Positions 1 through 7,794 of a DNA stretch of 40,890 nucleotides are shown here, in pieces. Below the pieces are notes generated by a model. It did no database searches. It worked only from the letters and a program-made list of their open reading frames with translations, and had not been told where the DNA came from. The DNA is taken from contig CALUFR010000072.1 of the NCBI GenBank assembly GCA_944319875.1, positions 1 through 40,890 on the forward strand. Direction: 5' to 3'. How positions within the stretch are numbered: the first letter of the stretch is position 1; each line of letters opens with the position of its first letter. The DNA comes from an uncultured Bacteroides sp. Its GTDB lineage: Bacteria; Bacteroidota; Bacteroidia; Bacteroidales; Bacteroidaceae. The translations under genes were made by a program, and so were the position numbers.

Positions 1-2956
1 TCATATCTGTTAATTGCTTTATTATCTCATTATTATTTTCGCCAATCAAATCATACGACGTAAAATCGGCATATATGTTTTCAACCGGCATCCCGAGCAA
101 GGTGTAAACCTTGCGCGTAAATTCGTAGGCCAAGGTCGAGGTCGCAATTGCATATAATTCCTGCTTGACCTTCTCGCCGAATCTTCGATACAACGCAACG
201 GAGAACTCACCTTCTTTAGAGGCTATATCGAGAAATTTAGCATCAGCCTTCTCGTTCAACTCTTCGAAAGGCAGTATGGCAACCATCTCGTCGGCGACCT
301 TCGCAGGGGTAACTATCTCCGATTCCGACAAACGTCCGAATCTGCGCATGGCAATCTCGACCCGCTCCATGGGGCGCAGTGCGGCGTCACGGATCAGATC
401 GTTGGTATTTTCAATTTTATAGTCAAGAGCCCGCAAGATAAACGGATTGCTCTTCTCTTGAATCACTTTCAGCAATCCTATGTCCAGACCGAGATGGTTG
501 GTGATTCGCCGGTTATCCGTCGTCTCCGAGATAGCGGCAATCACCTCCTCCAACGATTTGACTGTCGAATCCGTTAGGAAAGCGAAGAAGAGAATACGCG
601 CATAATAGGCGGCAAGCCGTTTGTCGAGTTTATCGTCTTCCTCTGCCGGCTTCGGCTGATCGGGCTGTTGATTGGGTCGATTGGTCGGTTCAGCATCTCT
701 GTTTTCAGTTCCTTCCGGCCTATCGGGTGTGTCCGGCATATCAAGGTCATCGCCATCACCTTCTGTCGGTTTGATCTGGAGACCATTTTTGGCATCAATG
801 GGAGCAATCTCCCGAATAACTTTGAGAATTTCGGTGTCTTCCAACAGAATGCTGTCGGTCGGAATCTCCGATGCCTCGTCCAATACGCTGCGGTTTCGAG
901 AATATTCGCGAACCTCATCTGTAATATTAGTCGGAGTCGCTTCCTGCAGTTTATGTTTGTTCAGTACGATGATGGGAGAGATTGCCAACTCTTTCGCGAC
1001 ACGCTCTCTCAAGCCCGCATTACCTTGAAGTTCCGTATTGACATTATAGAACTGCGATTTCAATTCCTGCAACCGGAACATACGATTCGGATCGAAATCC
1101 ACCAACAATGTTTGCGGCTTCATGTTGTATTTGATGGTTCGGCCGCTTTCATCCTTGAAGGTGGTAACATATTGATTCTGCAGACGGAATATTGCCTGAT
1201 CGTATTCCTGCGGAGATGACGTTCCTTTGAGATAAAGCATCGTGTCCCATTGCGGCACGGTTGTTCCTGTCAGCATCCGGTTAACGGTCAATGTCAGTGT
1301 CTTGCTACCCTTCTCTTCACAAGTCTCGATCTTCCCTTTAACAATATCCGTAGTCGCGTATTTGCGCTCTTCGTCAAAACCTGCTATGTTGATAACTTCG
1401 TAATCGCATAGGTTTTTGAATCGGTTCTTTTCTCGTTGAATCAATGCTGCCATGGCATCGCAGGAGGCACGAAAAGGCAACACGACAACAATATGGCGGC
1501 ATATCTTACCATCCTTTATTTTGCCGTAATCGAGAAAGCCGAGCAGATTCTCATCCTCTTTCGTACCGTCGATTACCTCCAGCAAATCCAGAATCTCGGG
1601 TTCGTGTAAAAATTGCCGATGGCTGCCGTCTCTTTTAGTTGTCATCGACTGAGGCCTGAACAACTCGGAAAATGCGTAGGTAATGCCATTTTTACGCAAT
1701 TCCTTCATCTTTTTTACGGAAGAGGCATTCGGATTGAACGCAAAGCGAATCATCTGTGGAAATCCATAATAAGGATTGTCCCATTCGTTGCAGTCATCCT
1801 CTTTGAGATGCTCGTCGTCCCACTGCTTCTGAGCGTCGATAATATCCGTAAACTGGACAAAGGCAATGATATCCTCCTTTTTGAATTCATCGCTCATCAA
1901 AATTCGGTATGGCGTACCAGAAAGATGTATGCGAATCTTTGTATCCAATGTTTTTACGACCTCGTCTACCTGATCGAGCGTTTCAAAACCATCGATACTT
2001 TGCAGTTCCTTTTTAATTTGTAATTTGCTAAGATTATATTGTTGCAAGACCTTTCCGTAAGAGGCGCCACGAGCCCCAAAATGAGTTTCATCAATAATCA
2101 GCAAATCAATCTGATGTTCAAAAACTTCTTTATGTTTTGCCTTGATTTCTTCTCCTTGCAAATCTTGCAACGTCAAGAATAATGCGACCTTATCTCCGGC
2201 AGTGAGAGTATCGGAAACAATGGTTTCATTACTTTGTAACAAAGAACTGTCCAAAAACTTGTAGCCAGCAAAGTAAACATGGCTCTCAACCGTCTTTTTC
2301 CATTCTTGTTTTACATCGGCCTTGGCTGAAACGACGACCACTATTTTCGCGTTCATCTCTTTAGCGCAGCACATGGCTGTGAATGACTTACCGAACCGCA
2401 TTACGGCATACAGTAATAGATTGGTGCGTCCGGAAACCACTGCATTTCTGAAGTTGTCAATAACCTGCTGTTGATTGGCACGGGGAGGATAGCTTTCCGT
2501 TCGTTCGTAGGTAAATGTTTGAGGTAAGCGATCCGGAGAATAAAACTGATATTTGCCGTTTTTCTCCCGTGCACTTTGATAAATGTCCGCTATAGCCTCT
2601 TCCAAATCAGCTGTCGTTGCCCCTTCAAAGAACTCCTTTGAATAGTAAGGCAGATACTCAAACGTATTCGGCAACAACCGTGTTCTGCCTTTTTCCTGTT
2701 CCAGAAAAGTATGGACAGCAAAATCACGAAAAATAGTCGCTTCATCTATCTGTGCCGAATGTTCGTACTGCTGTACCAAATTTGGGAAAATCTTTCTCCA
2801 TTCGTCCAAACGCACACGCACACCTCGGGCTGTGTCACCGACCTTCAGATAGTTCGGAACCGTTTCGGTCGAAAAAGCATAGATATGTGGTTCAAGCCGC
2901 CCTACAATCAAGCCATCAAGAAGAGTCGTATCTATTTTTTGATTTGAATCTGCCAT
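1..2956 (-). CDS. GIY-YIG / SF2 helicase / DNA methyltransferase fusion, restriction-type (partial, runs off left edge)
   Basis: I read one open frame leftward from an ATG at 2956 to the window edge, about 985 codons with no stop, so the C-terminus lies outside. Residues about 15-95 look like a GIY-YIG (T5orf172/MUG113 type) nuclease: IYAF, then YLKVGDT, an Arg-rich segment, and a Glu in TFLEQE. An SF2 helicase follows: YPPRANQQQ near 156, a Walker A variant VMRFGKSF near 185, DETHFG at 289, LSGTPYR near 344 and a motif-VI-like QAIFRLQNQ near 586. A Pro/Glu-rich linker follows. FLDIASKEGEF near 906 resembles motif I (SAM binding) of N6-adenine methylases. It starts one base after the stop of the upstream 334-aa gene, so the two are probably translationally coupled. 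I infer a restriction-modification or related defence enzyme. The catalytic NPPY motif would lie beyond the edge, so methylase activity is unproven. Confidence 0.82.
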   Translation of the reverse strand, partial: MADSNQKIDTTLLDGLIVGRLEPHIYAFSTETVPNYLKVGDTARGVRVRLDEWRKIFPNLVQQYEHSAQIDEATIFRDFAVHTFLEQEKGRTRLLPNTFEYLPYYSKEFFEGATTADLEEAIADIYQSAREKNGKYQFYSPDRLPQTFTYERTESYPPRANQQQVIDNFRNAVVSGRTNLLLYAVMRFGKSFTAMCCAKEMNAKIVVVVSAKADVKQEWKKTVESHVYFAGYKFLDSSLLQSNETIVSDTLTAGDKVALFLTLQDLQGEEIKAKHKEVFEHQIDLLIIDETHFGARGASYGKVLQQYNLSKLQIKKELQSIDGFETLDQVDEVVKTLDTKIRIHLSGTPYRILMSDEFKKEDIIAFVQFTDIIDAQKQWDDEHLKEDDCNEWDNPYYGFPQMIRFAFNPNASSVKKMKELRKNGITYAFSELFRPQSMTTKRDGSHRQFLHEPEILDLLEVIDGTKEDENLLGFLDYGKIKDGKICRHIVVVLPFRASCDAMAALIQREKNRFKNLCDYEVINIAGFDEERKYATTDIVKGKIETCEEKGSKTLTLTVNRMLTGTTVPQWDTMLYLKGTSSPQEYDQAIFRLQNQYVTTFKDESGRTIKYNMKPQTLLVDFDPNRMFRLQELKSQFYNVNTELQGNAGLRERVAKELAISPIIVLNKHKLQEATPTNITDEVREYSRNRSVLDEASEIPTDSILLEDTEILKVIREIAPIDAKNGLQIKPTEGDGDDLDMPDTPDRPEGTENRDAEPTNRPNQQPDQPKPAEEDDKLDKRLAAYYARILFFAFLTDSTVKSLEEVIAAISETTDNRRITNHLGLDIGLLKVIQEKSNPFILRALDYKIENTNDLIRDAALRPMERVEIAMRRFGRLSESEIVTPAKVADEMVAILPFEELNEKADAKFLDIASKEGEFSVALYRRFGEKVKQELYAIATSTLAYEFTRKVYTLLGMPVENIYADFTSYDLIGENNNEIIKQLTDM

Positions 2957-2957
2957 A

Positions 2958-3962
2958 CTATTTTCCTTTCTTTAACAATGAGACAAAAGTCAGTGTTTTA
3001 TTGCTTCTCCAATCCTTAATCTTACAATAGGTTCCATTATGTTTGAGTATATTGCCCTTTTGACATCCTTCACACTCTTGAATTGTTGTGCTCGAATCAA
3101 ACAAGTTCTGAACTGTTTGTTGCACACGGCGACAACTGCCCGGAATGACTCCTTTCAAGCCATCCATTTGCCAAATATTCCAAGAAATAATAGAAGCAAT
3201 ATATTGCAGCGATTTGAGTTGTGGCTTTTTGCCAAACTTTGCTTTGTAATAATCAATGAAGGTATATAAAAGAGACTCTCGGGCAAGGACAAGGTTATCT
3301 CCCTGCCATTCATAACCGTAGATGCTCATGTAGGCCGATTGTGTAGCTTTCAGCCATTCGCTTGATGTCTGCGTATTTTCCCCGACAACACGAAGTTTTC
3401 TATCGAGTAATCCTATCCTTCGTTCTATCGGTATCGGCTCACCAGTTACAGAATCATATCGGCTCACCAGATAGGGAGCCTCTCCACAGGTGATTTCAAG
3501 GCGATTCTCGCTGATGTAATCATGCCAAGTTTTACCTTCAGGAAATACGATTTTCCCCTCTGAAGGGATCCACGAATGTGAACCGTCAGAATTATCTACC
3601 TCCACATTAAATACATTTTCTCGTCCAAACCAAGCATTGTCAATCAGATTATTTTGCTTGTTGCAGATCCATGACGGAGTGAAAACTTCGGCCATTTCAC
3701 GACTGCGTTGCTGTTGCATTTCACGGCTCTTAACAGATCTAGGCTTGATTATATCTCCGTTTTTACCAGTAATAGCCTCTATTGTAATTTGGTCACCATA
3801 CTGATATCCAGCACCTAAATTTGCATAATTATTTGTCGCCCAAAAGATATTAACTTGACAACTTTGTGAGCTTAAAGTTCGATCCATAAGCAACATTGAA
3901 AGCAACTCAGGTGATCGTTCAAAAATTTCATTTTCGTATATGTCAACCTGTAACAGATTCAT
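2958..3962 (-). CDS. Restriction endonuclease 'subunit M'-like protein
   Basis: 334-aa protein, first gene of the leftward operon. It carries a segment around residues 85-110 (REMAEVFTPSWICNKQNN) that I recognise from proteins annotated as restriction endonuclease subunit M in Bacteroidetes, where they accompany large helicase/methylase fusions. A conserved-looking block follows (ITCGEAPYLVSRYD, then RRIGLLDRKLRV). I see no complete SAM-binding or NPPY motif, so despite the family name it may be a partner or specificity-type subunit instead of an active methylase. The C-terminus has CEGC and a later Cys, possibly a small metal-binding knuckle. The stop (TAG) is followed by one base and then the ATG of the large fusion. 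A good promoter lies about 65-95 bp upstream. The family assignment is from memory of the sequence pattern; the biochemical role is inferred. Confidence 0.72.
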   Translation of the reverse strand: MNLLQVDIYENEIFERSPELLSMLLMDRTLSSQSCQVNIFWATNNYANLGAGYQYGDQITIEAITGKNGDIIKPRSVKSREMQQQRSREMAEVFTPSWICNKQNNLIDNAWFGRENVFNVEVDNSDGSHSWIPSEGKIVFPEGKTWHDYISENRLEITCGEAPYLVSRYDSVTGEPIPIERRIGLLDRKLRVVGENTQTSSEWLKATQSAYMSIYGYEWQGDNLVLARESLLYTFIDYYKAKFGKKPQLKSLQYIASIISWNIWQMDGLKGVIPGSCRRVQQTVQNLFDSSTTIQECEGCQKGNILKHNGTYCKIKDWRSNKTLTFVSLLKKGK

Positions 3963-3971
3963 ATATATTAT

Positions 3972-4013
3972 TTACGTTTCATCATATTTAGCCCCTATTG
4001 CTTCATCTGACAT
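3972..4013 (-). other. Possible 13-codon leader ORF upstream of the restriction operon
   Basis: Just downstream of the predicted promoter start point there is an ATG at 4013 opening a 13-codon frame (MSDEAIGAKYDET) that stops at 3972, nine bases before the ATG of the 334-aa gene. Its placement between promoter and first gene would suit a leader peptide or an upstream ORF controlling translation. It may equally be chance, because the frame also extends upstream as an AT-rich ORF without gene-like character. Confidence 0.2.
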
Positions 4014-4024
4014 GATTAGCAGCA

Positions 4025-4055
4025 CAAAACTAAATATAAAAAGATAATCCCCAAA
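4025..4055 (-). promoter_or_regulatory. Bacteroides-type promoter of the restriction operon
   Basis: Read on the minus strand, TTTG (complement of 4052-4055) is followed after 19 bases by TAGTTTTG (complement of 4025-4032). This fits the Bacteroides primary-sigma consensus of TTTG and TAnnTTTG. Transcription would begin near 4018 and run into the 334-aa gene. The region 3963-4623 otherwise holds only repeats and no convincing gene. Confidence 0.65.
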
Positions 4056-4267
4056 ATAAACCGATAAAAATATCAGCATACGAAATGCGACTAAAGATTC
4101 CGATATCGGTAAAATATCATTATAGAATATAGCATTAATATATTCGAATATGAGATTACATTCTGTCATTTACACAGGTAGACAGAAAAATTCTTGTCTC
4201 TACTTACATTTTTTGTATAAAGAATTCTTTCCGAGAACTTTCGCTAAAATATACTGCAAAATAGATG

Positions 4268-4360
4268 TTTTGTCGGAAAAAGGGAAATGTTTTGCAACTA
4301 TTTTGTCGGAAAAAGCAAAATGTTTTGCCGGTGATATGTCGGAAAATGGCTTTTGTTACA
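4268..4360. repeat. 33-bp tandem repeat, three imperfect copies
   Basis: Copies begin at 4268, 4301 and 4334, each opening with (T/A)TNTGTCGGAAAA. The first two are nearly identical and the third is degraded after about 25 bases. Copy 2 contains the inverted repeat GCAAAA-TG-TTTTGC. The 33-bp period keeps a plus-strand frame open (LSEKGKCFA / LSEKAKCFA), but I see no other reason to call that frame a gene. The repeat sits between the restriction operon promoter and the ATPase cassette. Confidence 0.75.
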
Positions 4361-4392
4361 AAGTACTCTCGCATTCATTATAAACAACCTAC

Positions 4393-4445
4393 TGACAAAA
4401 CGCAAGCAATGTAGCACTAAATCGCAGGCAATGCAAAGCCAAGTT
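4393..4445. repeat. Left copy of a 53-bp direct repeat built from 22-bp units
   Basis: This stretch matches 6469-6521 at about 49 of 53 positions in the same orientation. It contains two 22-bp units (4397-4418 and 4419-4440) with the core GCARGCAATG, followed by a degenerate third unit. The unit core resembles the palindrome TTGC-NN-GCAA. Together with the right copy it brackets the ATPase gene and its small companion. The bases from 4446 to 4623 hold no recognisable gene, only a 7-bp inverted repeat (CCCGCTG at 4493, CAGCGGG at 4552). Confidence 0.8.
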
Positions 4446-4623
4446 CTCAAGCAGATGACGTTACAATCGCGAAGACATATTATTTCTTCTTACCCGCTGA
4501 AAACAAGAAACTTACAAAGATTATCAGTTTGACAGGTAACGATATAGAAACCAGCGGGCTTCTATATTCTGCAATGTTCTGCACTAATCAAAAGAACGCT
4601 TTTCCCATTTGCAAAAGTAGTGT

Positions 4624-4830
4624 TTATCCATTATAGCCCATCCCTGTGCGAACACATCCTCTTTTTCTTCTAAAGACAAATGTTATTTTATAGTTGGCTG
4701 TGTTTGAAAGAACACCTTTGCTACTTTGTAACAACCGTAGTCTGTCTATCTCCTTATGAAGAAGCTCATTCTCCATAAGAAGTTTGTTGTATGCCGCCAA
4801 CAGTTCTTGATATGTAAACTGTTTTCCCAT
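4624..4830 (-). CDS. Small coiled-coil ORF downstream of the ATPase, unknown function
   Basis: 68-aa frame from an ATG at 4830, five bases after the ATPase stop. A TTG at 4839 would extend it by three codons and overlap the stop. The first 35 residues (FTYQELLAAYNKLL, then ENELLHKEIDRLRLL) form an obvious short coiled coil. The rest is Arg-rich with no clear fold. Such Leu/Glu-rich starts occur at the N-termini of much larger proteins in Bacteroides, so this may be the remnant of a truncated gene instead of a complete small protein. Position and spacing favour co-transcription with the ATPase. I do not recognise a function. Confidence 0.45.
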   Translation of the reverse strand: MGKQFTYQELLAAYNKLLMENELLHKEIDRLRLLQSSKGVLSNTANYKITFVFRRKRGCVRTGMGYNG

Positions 4831-4835
4831 ATAAT

Positions 4836-6206
4836 TCAAAGCAACGGAGCCATATATAAAGGCAGGTACACAATGCCATCTTCTGTCTTCACATCCTTGT
4901 CGTGAAGCACGTAGGGCGTTGACAACTGGGAGCTATACTTGGCTATGCACTTCCTCAATGAATTCAGCGTGTAGCGTTGCCCGGATTTCACCTCTATAGG
5001 CGAAATATTATGTCTGCTGGTCGTTACGGGTTTGGCTATCAGGAAATCAATCTCCATGCGGTCATCCGCCGATGTACGGGAACTGTTGCTGAAGAAATAC
5101 AGTTTGTGTCCTGCCGCGCGAAGCATTTGCGCTACAATATTTTCCACCAACATTCCCTCGTTCACTTCCAACTTGTCGAACATCAGTTTCCGGTACAAGT
5201 CGGCACTGACAATTCCCCGTTCGTCGAAGGCATGGCTGATGAGCAAACCCGTATCACCCATATAACATTTCAGCGTGGTGCGTTCTTCATTCAGTTTCAG
5301 CCCAATGCTTGGTTCTGTTGAATTATAGCAGCAGTTAATGATTTTAGCGTCACTCAACCAAAAGAAAGCCTGCGAATAATCACGCATACGGGCTTCGCTC
5401 TGCAAGGCGGACAGGACAAACTTCTTTTCGTGCTTCTGCAATTGACCCGGAATCTCCTCAAAAATGGCGGCGACTTTGGTTTCCTGATTGTCGGCATATT
5501 TATGGATGTCATTGCGGTAAAGCGCAAGTATATCGCGTTTCACTTCGTCCACCTTTTCAAAGTCTCTTGTCTCCACATATTTGGCAACAGCTTGCGGCAT
5601 CCCCCCGACAATCAGGTATTGCCGGAAATAGTCCATTGCCCGGCGGTGGAAAGCCTCCATCGGAAGGCGTTTGTCAAACCGCATCCGGATATAAGGCATC
5701 AGCATCTCGTCCCCCATAGCCCACAGGAATTCCTCAAAATCCATCGGGAACATTTCGATGGCGTGTTCTTCGGAGGGCAGCATGATGTCTTTGACATTCT
5801 TTTTGATGGAAATGAGCGAACCTGTCTCAATGTAATCATAACGTCGGTCTGCCACCAAATGCTTGATGGCAGCACGAGCACGGGGAGAAAACTGCACTTC
5901 ATCGAATATGACCAAGGAACTGGCTTCCTCGTCTTTCGTCTGACGAGGGGTGAGCTTCTGCCTAAAGTAAAGCTCCAAATTCATGAAAAGCATGTCAAGG
6001 TCGTCCAAATAAAGGTTGAAAAACTCCATCACCTGCGGATTTACCTTGCTGAAGTCCACCAAAATATAAGATGTGTACTCCTTACGTGCAAATTCCTCCA
6101 CAATATAACTTTTTCCTATACGTCTGGCTCCTTCTATCAGAAGGGCTGTGTCACCTTTATGGTTCTTCTTCCATTCCAAGAGTTTATCGTATATCTTTCT
6201 TCTCAT
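4836..6206 (-). CDS. AAA (AAA_14) ATPase with DUF4143 C-terminal domain
   Basis: 456-aa protein of the common prokaryotic ATP-binding/DUF4143 family. Walker A is IEGARRIGKS near residues 24-33; the glycine-rich loop carries Arg-Arg-Ile in place of the usual Arg-Gln-Val/Ile. Walker B is LVIFDEVQ near 97-104, and sensor-like ETGSLIS follows. The C-terminal part contains MEIDFLI then ISPIEVKSG, the Asp...Glu-x-Lys pattern of a PD-(D/E)xK-like fold typical of DUF4143. Family members are widespread, often in multiple copies, and have no settled function; some are thought to be toxin or defence related. It has no operon partner except the small downstream ORF. Short direct repeats lie on both sides, which suggests the cassette was acquired or is recombinogenic. 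Confidence 0.9.
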   Translation of the reverse strand: MRRKIYDKLLEWKKNHKGDTALLIEGARRIGKSYIVEEFARKEYTSYILVDFSKVNPQVMEFFNLYLDDLDMLFMNLELYFRQKLTPRQTKDEEASSLVIFDEVQFSPRARAAIKHLVADRRYDYIETGSLISIKKNVKDIMLPSEEHAIEMFPMDFEEFLWAMGDEMLMPYIRMRFDKRLPMEAFHRRAMDYFRQYLIVGGMPQAVAKYVETRDFEKVDEVKRDILALYRNDIHKYADNQETKVAAIFEEIPGQLQKHEKKFVLSALQSEARMRDYSQAFFWLSDAKIINCCYNSTEPSIGLKLNEERTTLKCYMGDTGLLISHAFDERGIVSADLYRKLMFDKLEVNEGMLVENIVAQMLRAAGHKLYFFSNSSRTSADDRMEIDFLIAKPVTTSRHNISPIEVKSGQRYTLNSLRKCIAKYSSQLSTPYVLHDKDVKTEDGIVYLPLYMAPLL

Positions 6207-6468
6207 AATTCACGTATTCATCTTTAATTTCAAGCCTATATTTCACGTATTCAAGATTATATCATCTGCAAAAATACACTTTTTCTTGGATTAGAAAGCA
6301 CTTCAAGATGTTTTTTGTTTCAATCTGTCTTTTGGCATTAGTATATCACCATATTGATAGATAAACGCATAAATGTTATAATTGAGCACTATAAATTTAA
6401 TGCTTTTATCGCTTATGTTACTAATTTTCAAACAAATAATTTTAATCCTTATGTCGAACTCACGTTAA

Positions 6469-6538
6469 TGACAAAACGCAAGCAATGTACCGCTAAATTG
6501 CAGGCAATGCAAAGCCAAATTGCAGGCAATGTTGTAGG
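6469..6538. repeat. Right copy of the direct repeat: three tandem 22-bp units
   Basis: Three head-to-tail 22-bp units at 6473-6494, 6495-6516 and 6517-6538 share the core GCARGCAATG. Units 2 and 3 both start AAATTGCAGGCAATG and contain the palindrome TTGC-AG-GCAA. The period of 22 is not a multiple of three, which argues against coding. The first 53 bases match the copy at 4393-4445. The array ends nine bases before the stop of the PagL-like gene. The rest of 6207-6468 is AT-rich with no gene that I can support. Confidence 0.8.
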
Positions 6539-6546
6539 AAAGTGTA

Positions 6547-7794
6547 TCAAATTCTCCCGAAGCGCCAACCCAGCCCCAACATCAAGTTATTGGGATTCTT
6601 GAAATCACTCAACTGGTAACCCACGTGCAGAAAGAGGCGGCGGGTGACGAACGCTTTCAACGCCAGTATCTGGTAAAAGACGTCGGTATCGTCTCCACGG
6701 CAGATGACGTTGCGCCCGACGCCGATGTTCACGGAGAATATCGGCATGTTCAACTCGGCACGAAGCGACAGGCCGACGGCAAACTGCTCACGGAAGGGCG
6801 GGCGATAGAACTTCAGGTCGTCGCTATCAAAAACATCTACACAATGATCTTTCAGATTGGCGCTTTCGTCGTATTGCGCATCAAGCGACAGGCCGGCACG
6901 GAAGTATTTGTTTATCACATACATGGGATTGAAGTTCAACCCCAGCACGGCGAAAGAACCCGGCACCAGCTTACCGCCGTCTTCCCAAATAATGCCCCGT
7001 TTGCGGGTAGCGCCATAGACCAGCACATCGTAGCTGATGCGCCCGGCCAACGTAGAAGGCTCATCTTCATACGTGGAAGGAGAAGCGGCCTCGGACGACA
7101 CGCCGCCGAAAGTGCGCGTCACACCGATGCGGGCCCCCACGGTGTTGACTCCGGAGTTGGGATAGTTCGTGTTGCCATTGGAGTAATGAGCCAGGTCAAC
7201 ACCTGCCGTCAGGCTCCAACGCGGGTCTATCCGCCAGTTCAGGAAAAGTCCCACGTCAATGTAGGCATTGATGCGCGAACCGACCACGATGTTATAAGGA
7301 TTGGTATAGATGGAATAGTTCCGCCAACCGAAGGAAGCACCGAAGTTCCACTCATAGTCCAGCGTCAGACGGGGGGCAAGCCGTGCGAGGCGTGAGCCCT
7401 GGAAGACATAGACGGCGGTGGGGTTACCCACTTCATCGGCGTTGAAGAATGTGTTCCAAACCACACCGATGCCCTGGTAGGCATGCGGATAGAGGCGGCC
7501 CAGGCGCGAGTCGGACGAGAAGCGGAACGCATACTTCAGATGAAGGCCCAGCGTGGCGTCCACCGGGCGGAACGCATTGTTATTCCCCCTGAAGAAGGTG
7601 CTGGTGGGGAAGACATAACCGGGGTGTAACTCTAAACCGACACTGTGCGACGGACGGTGGCGGAGCGTGTCCGAGAGGTGCCGCCCCGACTGAGCCCAAA
7701 CGACACCTCCCGCAAACGGCAGGAAGAGCTGCATCAGGAAGGAGATGCATAAAAGAGAAAAAGCACTCTTCATGACGTTCATAGCCTGGTTCAC
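6547..7794 (-). CDS. PagL-like acyloxyacyl hydrolase, outer-membrane beta-barrel
   Basis: 415 aa from the first ATG, whose A-T-G overlaps the TGA of the acyl-CoA ligase. An internal ATG at 7773 begins directly at the signal peptide (MKSAFSLLC...VWAQS) and is an equally good start. The mature part is rich in alternating aromatic strands, as in outer-membrane barrels. HYSNGN at residues 203-208 matches the His-x-Ser catalytic motif of PagL lipid A 3-O-deacylases. Family members remove an acyl chain from lipid A in the outer membrane. The protein is about twice the length of classical PagL; a second half (after residue 225) again looks barrel-like, as in other Bacteroidetes members. Activity is inferred from the motif only. 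Overlap with the ligase suggests one transcript. Confidence 0.75.
   Translation of the reverse strand: MNQAMNVMKSAFSLLCISFLMQLFLPFAGGVVWAQSGRHLSDTLRHRPSHSVGLELHPGYVFPTSTFFRGNNNAFRPVDATLGLHLKYAFRFSSDSRLGRLYPHAYQGIGVVWNTFFNADEVGNPTAVYVFQGSRLARLAPRLTLDYEWNFGASFGWRNYSIYTNPYNIVVGSRINAYIDVGLFLNWRIDPRWSLTAGVDLAHYSNGNTNYPNSGVNTVGARIGVTRTFGGVSSEAASPSTYEDEPSTLAGRISYDVLVYGATRKRGIIWEDGGKLVPGSFAVLGLNFNPMYVINKYFRAGLSLDAQYDESANLKDHCVDVFDSDDLKFYRPPFREQFAVGLSLRAELNMPIFSVNIGVGRNVICRGDDTDVFYQILALKAFVTRRLFLHVGYQLSDFKNPNNLMLGLGWRFGRI

Noticed and set aside
668-1219. Plus-strand ORFs of 118 and 183 aa
   Set aside because: They lie antisense within the large restriction fusion, which has coherent helicase and methylase motifs; their translations have no recognisable domains.
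3972-4169. 65-aa hydrophobic minus-strand ORF
   Set aside because: It covers the promoter and leader of the restriction operon, is AT-driven, and shows no family signature; only the last 13 codons were kept as a tentative leader.
4150-4383. 77-aa plus-strand ORF containing the 33-bp repeats
   Set aside because: Open frame results from the repeat period being a multiple of three; no start-site support and no recognised domain.
4493-4558. 7-bp inverted repeat CCCGCTG/CAGCGGG as a terminator
   Set aside because: The 52-base loop and absence of a T run make it unconvincing; likely chance.
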